DNA from: Prochlorococcus marinus str. MIT 9215
Lineage (GTDB): Bacteria; Cyanobacteriota; Cyanobacteriia; PCC-6307; Cyanobiaceae
DNA length: 6,185 nt
Assembly (NCBI GenBank): GCA_949486985.1
Contig: CATBLW010000100.1
Coordinates: 1 to 6,185, forward strand
Direction: 5' to 3'
Shown one piece after another: positions 1 through 5,460 of the stretch (position 1 is its first letter; each line of letters opens with the position of its first letter). The translations under genes and the position numbers were made by a program. A model generated the notes under the pieces. It was not told the origin of the DNA and did not search any database. It saw nothing but the letters and a program-made list of their open reading frames with translations.

Positions 1-741
1 CGATAGGTGTGGCAACTTCACATTCAAGACAGCAGCTTGCACAGCATCAAGCCTGCTGTTGTATCCAAGTTGGGTGTGGAGATAACGGCGTGGCATGCCA
101 TGGACTGCTAGTTCTCGCATCCGCTGACAGAGGTCTGGGTCGTGGGTTGTTACAGCACCCCCATCGCCTGCAGCTCCAAGATTCTTGGTTGGGAAGAAGC
201 TGAAGCAACCCACATCACCCCAGCAGCCAACGGGGCGTTGATTCCATGCGGCACCTGTGGCCTGAGCGCAATCCTCGATCACCTTGAGCCCATGCGTTTT
301 TGCTATAGCCATCAGCTTCTCCATATCAACGGGCCGGCCGAAAAGATGAACAGGCAGAACGGCTCGCGTGGCTGGGGTGATGGCAGCTTCGATTTGTTCG
401 AGGTCGATTAGATAGTTGTTGGCATCGACATCCACAAAGATTGGTTTGGCCCCAACAGCACTAATGGCTTCTGCCGTGGCAAAAAAGCTGAAGGAGCATG
501 TAATCACCTCATCTCCCTCTCCAATATCCAGGGCTCTGAGGGCCAGGATCAGGGCATCGGTGCCGCTGTTGCAGCCCACGGCATAAGGGACGCCAATGCT
601 TGCAGCAAAGGTTTCTTCGAATGATTGAATTTCGTTGCCGCCAATGAACTGACCACTTCGCAACACTCGCAATACAGCGGCCTCAAGATCAGGTCCGAGG
701 TCTGCGAGCTGCTGGGAAAGGCTGAAGGGAGGCACCTGCAT
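1..741 (-). CDS. DegT/DnrJ/EryC1/StrS-family PLP-dependent aminotransferase, 3' end missing
   Basis: The frame is open from an ATG at 741 to the window edge, giving 247 residues; the family is usually about 370-400, so roughly the last third is missing. These enzymes transfer an amino group, normally from glutamate, to a keto sugar attached to a nucleotide, using pyridoxal phosphate in the cytosol. Visible fold-type-I motifs are NSGTDAL at 58-64 (phosphate binding), IEDCAQ at 155-160 with Asp157 for the pyridine nitrogen, SFFPTKNLGAAGDGG at 181-195 with the Schiff-base Lys186, and GYNSRLDAVQAAVL at 226-239. The SFxPTKNLGAxGDGG form resembles sugar 3-aminotransferases, but the substrate cannot be read from sequence. 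The start is firm: the next upstream in-frame stop is that of the preceding gene at 796-798, with no ATG, GTG or TTG between. No clear ribosome site is seen. The 54-base gap suggests co-transcription with the thioredoxin-like gene. The old label 'pleiotropic regulatory protein' is misleading, because the catalytic lysine is present. Confidence 0.93.
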   Translation of the reverse strand, partial: MQVPPFSLSQQLADLGPDLEAAVLRVLRSGQFIGGNEIQSFEETFAASIGVPYAVGCNSGTDALILALRALDIGEGDEVITCSFSFFATAEAISAVGAKPIFVDVDANNYLIDLEQIEAAITPATRAVLPVHLFGRPVDMEKLMAIAKTHGLKVIEDCAQATGAAWNQRPVGCWGDVGCFSFFPTKNLGAAGDGGAVTTHDPDLCQRMRELAVHGMPRRYLHTQLGYNSRLDAVQAAVLNVKLPHLS

Positions 742-795
742 GGAGGCAACCTTACGTCGAGCGAGTCTCAGCTTGACCGGTAAGGGAGTAGTCGA

Positions 796-1389
796 TCAGT
801 TGAACCAATTGGGTTCTTGGCCTGGATGCCATTTGATGTTGCAGCCGATCGAGGCTTGTTGATCAGCATTCACCTGCTTCCCAGTCAGCACTGCATCAAG
901 AGCGGTTCGAAGATCTTCGCCTGTTACCGGCAGATTGTTTCCAGGCCGGCTGTTATCCAATTGGCCTCGGTAGCGCAATTCCTGCTGCCCGGTTGAGCAT
1001 GGAGCGAATAGGAAGAAGTCTGGGGTGCAGGCCGCTTGGAGATCTTTGGCCAGGGTTTGGTCACGATCTAAGAGATAGGGAAAATTCCACCGGTGTTCTT
1101 TTGCTTGCGCGGCTAGTTGCTCAGGGCCGTCTTGGGGATGGGTGATCAGACTGTTGCTCGCGATTGCTAAGAGCTGCACCCGATCGCGGTACTCCTGATC
1201 AAGTTGGCTGAGTTCAACTTCGATGTGCTTAACAAAAGGGCAATGGGCGCAGAGAATCATCAGCAGTAAGGGTTTCCCTGGCAGGCTTGAGCTGTTAATG
1301 CGGTCTGGCCCTGTCCCTGGTGCTACATCAAGTTCAAAACTTGGTAGTGCGGTGCCCAGCGGCAGCATGGTTGAAGATGTTCTTGACAT
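796..1389 (-). CDS. Thioredoxin-like (AhpC/TSA, redoxin-type) protein with CAHC motif
   Basis: This is a 197-residue cytosolic thioredoxin-fold protein with no signal peptide. The active-site motif is Cys47-Ala-His-Cys50 followed by PFVKH, the hallmark of a cyanobacterial and bacterial redoxin subgroup usually near 180-200 residues. The expected cis-proline lies in the C-T-P-D segment at 121-124 (Pro123), and the C-terminal SIGCNIKWHPG block at 180-190, with Cys183, also belongs to this subgroup. It probably performs thiol-disulfide exchange or peroxide reduction; partner and substrate are unknown. I chose the ATG at 1389 because MSRTSSTMLPLGTALP matches the usual beginning of the family (an S/T-rich stretch then TMLPLG). 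An in-frame ATG at 1458 would add 23 unrelated residues and would overlap the divergent gene; the internal ATG at 1368 (MLPLG) is possible but less likely. Four cysteines (47, 50, 121, 183) make a more complex redox relay conceivable, which is inference. It precedes the aminotransferase on the same strand. Confidence 0.88.
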   Translation of the reverse strand: MSRTSSTMLPLGTALPSFELDVAPGTGPDRINSSSLPGKPLLLMILCAHCPFVKHIEVELSQLDQEYRDRVQLLAIASNSLITHPQDGPEQLAAQAKEHRWNFPYLLDRDQTLAKDLQAACTPDFFLFAPCSTGQQELRYRGQLDNSRPGNNLPVTGEDLRTALDAVLTGKQVNADQQASIGCNIKWHPGQEPNWFN

Positions 1390-1422
1390 AGAAGACCAGC
1401 AGCCATTCGATCGTGGTTCAGC
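1390..1422. promoter_or_regulatory. Compact divergent spacer between thioredoxin-like and lipoprotein genes
   Basis: Only 33 bases separate the two preferred start codons (1389 on minus, 1423 on plus). I see no convincing pair of -35 and -10 boxes inside it, and neither start has a recognisable Shine-Dalgarno site. At least one promoter must therefore lie inside the opposite coding region, or one of the starts is called too far upstream. This is a positional inference only; no element is identified. Confidence 0.3.
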
Positions 1423-1980
1423 ATGGCAAAGGCTGTTGATGTTCATGCTTTGGATCATGCAACTGGGCCATGCAGGAATCTGTTGCTGATTGCATTCGTG
1501 GCCATGCTTACAGGCTGCTTGCGTTCTGGTTCAAGCCGTAGTTGGGCGGTTTATCCCTTGCAGCGCCAGGTTCCTCATGACGGTTTGGCAGTGGTTAGCC
1601 AGCCAGATGGCTACGGCGTGCACATTTTTTTAGAAACCGATACCAGTTCTCCAGGAATTTGTACGCCTCTTTGGTTGCCAGACCCAGCCAGACTTTTTAA
1701 TGGCAATGGAACGAAGCCATTTAGTTCTGGTTTGGCTTCCCGTGAGGAGTTTTTTGCTGTGCTGGCGAGCAACAAGGTGCGCACGGCCCTGAAGCAGGAG
1801 TTGGAGGCTCTATGTCGCTATCGGGCTCCAACGTCTCGCTGGCATTGGCAGGAACCGCCTCGGGTTGCAGCTGAGGTGAAGCCTGTGCAGCTGCCAGCAT
1901 TGGAGGAGGACGACATGTTGACTGATCCCATGGAGGAGATGGAGCGTCAAGAGGCACTCCTCAATGGCCATTCGTTTTGA
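1423..1980 (+). CDS. Predicted lipoprotein of unknown function
   Basis: The product is 185 residues and I do not recognise a domain. The N-terminus carries a hydrophobic run at about 20-28 (LLLIAFVAM) ending in a lipobox, Leu29-Thr30-Gly31-Cys32, so after processing Cys32 would be the lipid-modified first residue and the protein would sit on a membrane facing the periplasm or thylakoid lumen. The mature part has a Ser/Arg-rich linker (34-40), a mixed region with two more cysteines (80 and 131), a Trp/Pro-rich segment near 140-145, and an acidic tail at about 161-178 (EEDDMLTDPMEEMERQEA). The start is uncertain: with the ATG at 1423 the signal n-region is 19 residues and contains two aspartates, which is unusual. 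A TTG at 1450 would give a shorter, more typical signal, though neither start has a ribosome site. It diverges from the thioredoxin-like gene and lies 121 bases before fabI, in the same direction. It is probably a lineage-specific conserved hypothetical protein, which is inference. Confidence 0.72.
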   Translation: MAKAVDVHALDHATGPCRNLLLIAFVAMLTGCLRSGSSRSWAVYPLQRQVPHDGLAVVSQPDGYGVHIFLETDTSSPGICTPLWLPDPARLFNGNGTKPFSSGLASREEFFAVLASNKVRTALKQELEALCRYRAPTSRWHWQEPPRVAAEVKPVQLPALEEDDMLTDPMEEMERQEALLNGHSF

Positions 1981-2101
1981 GAAATGATCAAGCCGTTTTG
2001 AGTTGTATCCATTGAAATTCTGGAGACCTGTAATGCCTTGCCAGAAGATTTGACCCTGTATGGGAGAGAATCGCTGCCAATGTCCCCATTGATGGCCCCC
2101 G
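1981..2101 (+). other. Spacer upstream of fabI; no promoter confidently placed
   Basis: This 121-base gap should contain fabI control signals unless fabI is transcribed from upstream. I found hexamers resembling -35 boxes (TTGAAA, TTGACC) but none with a well-spaced -10 partner. A 9-base direct repeat, CGTTTTGAG, occurs at 1973-1981 (across the previous stop codon) and again at 1994-2002, a 21-base period. Just before the fabI ATG, GCCAATG and CATTGATGGC (2076-2095) could pair as a small bulged hairpin. No clear Shine-Dalgarno site precedes the ATG at 2102. Confidence 0.35.
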
Positions 2102-2884
2102 ATGCTCCTCGATCTCAGCGGTAAGAAGATCCTCGTTACTGGTATTGCCAACAACCGTTCGATTGCTTGGGGTATTGCCCAACAGCTCAAGGCTGCGGGC
2201 GCTGAGTTGGGTATTACCTATCTCCCGGATGAAAAGGGTCGCTTTGAATCCAAGGTTCGAGACCTGACGGCCCCTCTTGAGCCCAGTCTGTTTTTGCCTC
2301 TGAATGTGCAAGACGGGGCTCAGATTGAATCCGTTTTTGCCGCAATTGCTGAGCAGTGGGGGCAGCTGGACGGGCTCGTGCACTGCCTTGCCTTTGCAGG
2401 AAAGGAAGAATTGGTGGGTGATTACAGCGCTACAACGGCAGCGGGATTCTCGCGTGCGTTGGAGATCAGCGCCTATTCGCTGGCTCCCCTTTGTCACCAC
2501 GCCAAGCCTCTGTTTAGTGAAGGTGCGGGGGTGGTGACGCTCACCTACCTCGGAGCAGACAGGGCGATCCCTAACTACAACGTGATGGGTGTAGCTAAGG
2601 CTGCTCTTGAGGCATCAGTGCGTTATCTGTCTGCTGAGCTGGGCCCTGAGAAGCAAGTGCGAGTGAATGCAATCAGCGCGGGCCCGATTCGTACCCTGGC
2701 CAGTTCAGCCATTGGTGGAATTCTTGACATGATCCACAACGTTGAGGCCAAGGCTCCTCTGCAACGCACCGTCACTCAGACCGAAGTTGGCAACACAGCA
2801 GCCTTCTTGCTGAGCAATCTGTCCAGTGGCATCTCCGGACAGACCATTTATGTCGATGCTGGGTATTGCATTAACGGCATGTGA
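2102..2884 (+). CDS. fabI: Enoyl-[acyl-carrier-protein] reductase (NADH), FabI type
   Basis: FabI reduces trans-2-enoyl-ACP to acyl-ACP with NADH, the last step of each round of type II fatty-acid elongation, in the cytosol as a tetramer. The 260 residues match the usual length. The dinucleotide-binding loop TGIANNRSIAWGIA lies at 13-26. The catalytic block shows Tyr149 and the divergent SDR triad Tyr159-x6-Lys166 within YLGADRAIPNYNVMGVAK, the spacing that separates FabI from classical SDRs (Tyr-x3-Lys). RVNAISAGPIRTLA (187-200) and the C-terminal SGISGQTIYVDAGY (242-255) are also typical. The start is supported because MLLDLSGKKILVTG begins exactly as expected for FabI. By hand alignment to E. 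coli FabI, the triclosan-contact positions Gly93 and Phe203 correspond to Ala97 and Ile207 here, a plant and cyanobacterial-like pattern. It is followed by a terminator-like hairpin and then hisB. Confidence 0.97.
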   Translation: MLLDLSGKKILVTGIANNRSIAWGIAQQLKAAGAELGITYLPDEKGRFESKVRDLTAPLEPSLFLPLNVQDGAQIESVFAAIAEQWGQLDGLVHCLAFAGKEELVGDYSATTAAGFSRALEISAYSLAPLCHHAKPLFSEGAGVVTLTYLGADRAIPNYNVMGVAKAALEASVRYLSAELGPEKQVRVNAISAGPIRTLASSAIGGILDMIHNVEAKAPLQRTVTQTEVGNTAAFLLSNLSSGISGQTIYVDAGYCINGM

Positions 2885-2890
2885 TTGGTC

Positions 2891-2941
2891 GGCATGTTGG
2901 CCATGGAGGTGGCGCAGCTTGCTCCATGGATGCCAGTTTTT
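2891..2941 (+). terminator. Probable intrinsic terminator after fabI
   Basis: Starting 6 bases after the fabI stop codon, an 8-base perfect inverted repeat, CCATGGAG (2901-2908) and CTCCATGG (2922-2929), encloses a 13-base loop. The stem extends by GGCAT (2891-2895) pairing with ATGCC (2930-2934) across a 5-base one-sided bulge, and then comes AG followed by TTTTT (2937-2941). Position and T-run fit a Rho-independent terminator; the bulge and the short T-run make it an imperfect one that may be leaky. Confidence 0.5.
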
Positions 2942-3064
2942 GCAGATCAACTCAGCCCTGCCATTCCCCTTTCTGCCGCAGTTGCTGGTAAGCAGCGATT
3001 GCAGGCTTTGAACAGAGGGCATGGCATCTGTTGGCTGGGCCGGGCATGATTTGGCCAGCAGTTC

Positions 3065-3078
3065 GGCGCTAGGGCGCC
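3065..3078 (+). promoter_or_regulatory. Short GC-only hairpin just upstream of the hisB start
   Basis: GGCGC (3065-3069), loop TAGG, GCGCC (3074-3078) forms a 5-base-pair all-GC stem, followed by TTTC, and ends 11 bases before the preferred hisB ATG at 3090. If hisB starts at 3090 it sits in the leader and could influence ribosome access. If translation begins at 3021 it lies inside coding sequence. A stem this short can arise by chance. Confidence 0.3.
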
Positions 3079-3089
3079 TTTCATCAGGC

Positions 3090-3731
3090 ATGGATATCTG
3101 CGAATCAAGCAGTGGATCACTCGAGCGTGTCGGTGTCGTGCATCGCGTCACCGGAGAGACGAACGTCAGTGTTCGACTCGATTTGGATGGCACAGGTGAG
3201 TGCGCGGTAGCAACTGGTGTGGCTTTCCTTGATCACATGCTGCATCAGTTGTCCAGCCATGGACTGCTTGATTTAGAGATCAAGGCCAGTGGTGACACCC
3301 ATATTGATGACCATCACACCAATGAGGATGTAGGAATTGCGGTTGGGCAGGCCTTGTCTCAGGCTCTTGGCCAGCGGATCGGAATCACCCGCTTTGGCCA
3401 TTTTGTTGCCCCCCTCGACGAAGCGTTGGTGCAAGTGGCTCTGGATTGTTCAGGTCGCCCCCATCTCAGTTATGGCTTAGAGATTCCTTCTCAGCGCATC
3501 GGCACTTATGACACTGAGTTGGTGAAAGAGTTCTTTGTGGCCGTTGTGAACAACAGCGGCTTAACGCTGCACATTCGTCATTTGGATGGAACCAATTCCC
3601 ATCACATCGTCGAAGCTTGTTTTAAAGCGTTCGCGAGGGCCTTACGCATGGCTACGGAAGTAGATCCGCGTCGCGTTGGATCCATCCCCAGTAGCAAGGG
3701 AGTGCTTGAGCAAGCCGGCGTTCAGGGTTGA
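3090..3731 (+). CDS. hisB: Imidazoleglycerol-phosphate dehydratase
   Basis: HisB dehydrates imidazole glycerol phosphate to imidazole acetol phosphate in histidine synthesis; it is a cytosolic Mn-dependent enzyme forming a 24-mer. From the ATG at 3090 it has 213 residues, near the ~200 of single-function HisB; there is no phosphatase domain as in the E. coli bifunctional form. Metal and substrate motifs, in that numbering, are FLDHM at 46-50, the HIDDHHTNED cluster at 71-80, RFGHFVAPLDEA at 101-112, the second metal cluster NSHHIVEACFKAFARALRMA at 169-188, and the C-terminal SSKGVLEQAG at 201-210. An upstream in-frame ATG at 3021 would add 23 Ser/Gly/Ala-rich residues with no family match; its AGAGGG (3014-3019) lies only one base from that ATG, too close for a good ribosome site. 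The ATG at 3090 is therefore preferred, though not proven. The carotenoid oxygenase begins 54 bases downstream and may share its transcript. Confidence 0.95.
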   Translation: MDICESSSGSLERVGVVHRVTGETNVSVRLDLDGTGECAVATGVAFLDHMLHQLSSHGLLDLEIKASGDTHIDDHHTNEDVGIAVGQALSQALGQRIGITRFGHFVAPLDEALVQVALDCSGRPHLSYGLEIPSQRIGTYDTELVKEFFVAVVNNSGLTLHIRHLDGTNSHHIVEACFKAFARALRMATEVDPRRVGSIPSSKGVLEQAGVQG

Positions 3732-3785
3732 ACTCGCGCTTGGTGTTGGCTTCGGTAAGGATGGACCCGTCTGCTTGCCTTCTCT

Positions 3786-5246
3786 GTGATTCAAGGGAGT
3801 TTTGATCGCGAGGATTGGGCGAGTGGTTTTTGCAATGTTCAGCAAGAATTCAGTTCTGTTGTTGTGAAACCAGTGCGGGGAAGCATTCCCCCGCAATTGT
3901 CTGGCTGCTTTTATCGCAACGGCCCTGGCCAGTTGGAGCGTGGTGGTCAGTGGGTGCATCATCCCTTTGATGGCGATGGCATGATCACGGCGTTGCGCTT
4001 TGGCGATGGCAGGCTGATGCTTAGCAATCGCTTTGTGCGCACGGAGGGCTGGCTCGAGGAGGGGGAGGTTGATCGCTTCCTTTACCGGGGGGTTTTTGGA
4101 ACTCAGAAACCAGGTGGAATTGTTGCGAATGCGTTTGATCTGCGGCTCAAAAACATTGCCAACACCAACGTGGTGAAGCTTGGCGATCAGTTGCTTGCCC
4201 TTTGGGAGGCGGCAGGCCCCCATGCTCTTGATCCCGACAGCCTGGAAACCCATGGCCTAACCAATCTTGGTGGGGTGTTGGAGCCTGATGAGCCCTTTAG
4301 TGCTCACCCTCGCTTTGATCCCGGGCATCACGACGTTCCCAGGATGGTGACCTTTGGCGTGAAGACCGGGCCACGGAGCACGATTCGCTTGATGGAATTC
4401 GCAACTTCAGGTGCGGATGCTGGCGGTCTGATCAGTGAGCGCAGTGACAGTTTCAATGGCTTTGCTTTTCTGCATGATTTTGCAATCACCCCGAACTGGG
4501 CAGTGTTTTTGCAGAACGCCATCAGCTTCAATCCCTTGCCTTTTGTTCTGGGTCAGAAGGGTGCGGCTCAGTGTTTGGGTTCTAAGCCTGGCGGCAAGGC
4601 GAAGTTCTGGCTGATTCCGCGTGACTGTGGAGCCTTCGCCGGCGAATCACCACGCATTATTGATGGCCCTGATGGTTTTGTTTTCCACCATCTCAATGCC
4701 TGGGAAGAGGGCGAGGAGATCATTGTGGAGAGCATTAACTACTCTGATTACCCATCAGTTGAACCAGATCAAGACTTTCGCTCGATTGACTTCGGCTTGA
4801 TCCCAGAGGGGTTGTTGGAACGTTGCCGGATCAATCTCAATCAAAACAGCATCGAAACAACGCGATTAAGCGAACGTTGTTGTGAATTTGCGATGGTTAA
4901 TCCCCGCAACCAAGGGCTTGCATCGCGCTACAGCTGGATGGCAGTCACTGAAAGCAGTGTTGGCAATGCACCTCTTCAGGCGATTAAAAAGTTGGATTTG
5001 ATCAACGGTGAGGACTGCGTTTGGAGTGCCGCACCGCGAGGTTTTGTGAGTGAACCGTTGATGGTTCCTCGGCCTGGCAGTGAAGCGGAAGATGATGGTT
5101 GGGTGCTGGTTGCTGTTTGGAATGGTGAACGCCGCGCTACAGATTTGGAAATTTTGAACGCCAATGATCTCAGCGAGCAGGCCGTTGTTGAGTTGCCTCT
5201 TGCGATTCCCCATGGTTTGCATGGCAGCTGGGTGGAGGCTGGCTAG
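3786..5246 (+). CDS. Carotenoid/apocarotenoid cleavage oxygenase (RPE65/CCD family)
   Basis: This non-heme iron enzyme uses O2 to split a double bond in a carotenoid or apocarotenoid, giving aldehydes or ketones such as retinal. Its 486 residues are close to the ~490 of Synechocystis ACO. The four iron-binding histidines of the seven-bladed propeller are visible: His174 (SAHPRFD), His230 (FLHDFAIT), His301 (FHHLNAWEEG) and His479 (PHGLHGSW). The second-shell glutamates are probably Glu141 (LALWEA), Glu367 (CCEFA) and Glu423 (VSEPL). The N-terminal blocks CFYRNGPGQ (41-49) and HPFDGDGM (59-66) are standard. There is no signal peptide; such enzymes associate with membranes through a hydrophobic patch to reach lipid substrates. 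The start is GTG at 3786: the frame has a stop at 3756-3758, no ATG between, and the next in-frame ATG is residue 66, too late. No Shine-Dalgarno site is seen. Substrate (carotenoid or apocarotenal) and cleavage site cannot be told from sequence, so no gene name is given. The catalytic set appears complete. Confidence 0.94.
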   Translation: MIQGSFDREDWASGFCNVQQEFSSVVVKPVRGSIPPQLSGCFYRNGPGQLERGGQWVHHPFDGDGMITALRFGDGRLMLSNRFVRTEGWLEEGEVDRFLYRGVFGTQKPGGIVANAFDLRLKNIANTNVVKLGDQLLALWEAAGPHALDPDSLETHGLTNLGGVLEPDEPFSAHPRFDPGHHDVPRMVTFGVKTGPRSTIRLMEFATSGADAGGLISERSDSFNGFAFLHDFAITPNWAVFLQNAISFNPLPFVLGQKGAAQCLGSKPGGKAKFWLIPRDCGAFAGESPRIIDGPDGFVFHHLNAWEEGEEIIVESINYSDYPSVEPDQDFRSIDFGLIPEGLLERCRINLNQNSIETTRLSERCCEFAMVNPRNQGLASRYSWMAVTESSVGNAPLQAIKKLDLINGEDCVWSAAPRGFVSEPLMVPRPGSEAEDDGWVLVAVWNGERRATDLEILNANDLSEQAVVELPLAIPHGLHGSWVEAG

Positions 5247-5406
5247 ATGAGTATTGATTTAACTTGCTGATCCGCAGAAAAAATCTTCGTGCTTGCCGAT
5301 TTAGGGTAATTAGTGCCAGTTGATTTTAAGTTATTTAAAACTTCTTGGTCGATTAATGGATCAGCTTTAAAGAAGCATCATGCACCTAAATTTGCCAAGT
5401 GCTTGC

Positions 5407-5437
5407 TTGCATCTTGATGGCTCAAGATTGTTATATT
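5407..5437 (+). promoter_or_regulatory. Tentative sigma-70-type promoter for the SIMPL gene
   Basis: TTGCAT at 5407-5412 and TATATT at 5432-5437 are reasonable -35 and -10 boxes but are 19 bases apart, slightly longer than ideal. Transcription would then begin near 5443-5445, giving a leader of fewer than 20 bases. The hairpin at 5411-5428 would lie between the boxes, a typical operator position. The assignment rests only on hexamer likeness. Confidence 0.28.
5411..5428 (+). repeat. Hairpin with 7-base-pair stem nested inside the larger repeat
   Basis: ATCTTGA (5411-5417), loop TGGC, TCAAGAT (5422-5428) is a perfect stem-loop, followed by T-rich TGTTATATTT. The stem has only two GC pairs, so it would be a weak terminator for the upstream oxygenase; alternatively it is a dyad operator just ahead of a possible -10 box. 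Existence of the dyad is directly visible; its role is not. Confidence 0.45.
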
Positions 5438-5460
5438 TGGATTAGATATCGCAAATTTAG

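Larger units (their letters stand above)
5247..5460 (+). other. AT-rich intergenic leader of the SIMPL gene
   Basis: By hand count 75 of these 214 bases are G or C (about 35%), well below the surrounding genes. Only trivial ORFs occur, for example 7 codons from an ATG at 5247 directly after the oxygenase stop and 21 codons from an ATG at 5380; neither looks real. A weak AT-only inverted repeat, TTTTAA-gttat-TTAAAA, lies at about 5324-5340 and could mark the end of the oxygenase transcript, but it lacks the GC stem of an intrinsic terminator. The right half holds the inverted repeats listed separately. A small RNA cannot be excluded or supported. Confidence 0.5.
5386..5460. repeat. 10-base perfect inverted repeat flanking the SIMPL promoter region
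   Basis: CTAAATTTGC at 5386-5395 is the exact reverse complement of GCAAATTTAG at 5451-5460, with 55 bases between. The right arm ends at the base immediately before the ATG at 5461. Each arm centres on the self-complementary core AAATTT, so each arm could itself be one half-site or a near-palindromic operator. If the mRNA began upstream of 5386, the two arms could pair and place the start codon at the foot of a stem. If transcription starts between the arms, only a DNA-level role such as repressor binding or looping is possible. Confidence 0.5.

Noticed and set aside
9..411. Two short plus-strand ORFs of 64 and 89 codons
   Set aside because: They lie antisense to the aminotransferase, whose motifs (NSGTDAL, IEDCAQ, SFFPTKNLG) are unmistakable on the minus strand.
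1973..2002. 9-base direct repeat CGTTTTGAG with a 21-base period before fabI
   Set aside because: It straddles a stop codon and is short; only two copies, with no partner elements, so it is most likely chance.
1988..2500. A 170-codon minus-strand ORF opposite fabI
   Set aside because: Antisense to clear FabI motifs; no family likeness in its translation.
2885..3089. Riboswitch or histidine attenuator leader before hisB
   Set aside because: No run of histidine codons in a short leader ORF and no recognisable riboswitch core; only the 5-base-pair hairpin is present.
2705..3193. A 162-codon minus-strand ORF and a 61-codon plus-strand ORF (2826-3011) across the fabI-hisB gap
   Set aside because: Both are mostly shadows of fabI or hisB, with low-complexity, motif-free translations; the gap itself is better explained by a terminator and leader.
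3642..4253. A 203-codon minus-strand ORF
   Set aside because: It spans the hisB 3' end and the conserved N-terminal part of the oxygenase on the other strand; its translation shows no recognisable motif.
5247..5445. Small peptides or a small RNA in the AT-rich gap before the SIMPL gene
   Set aside because: The ORFs are 7 and 21 codons without ribosome sites, and I see no GC-rich terminator stem or known small-RNA motif.
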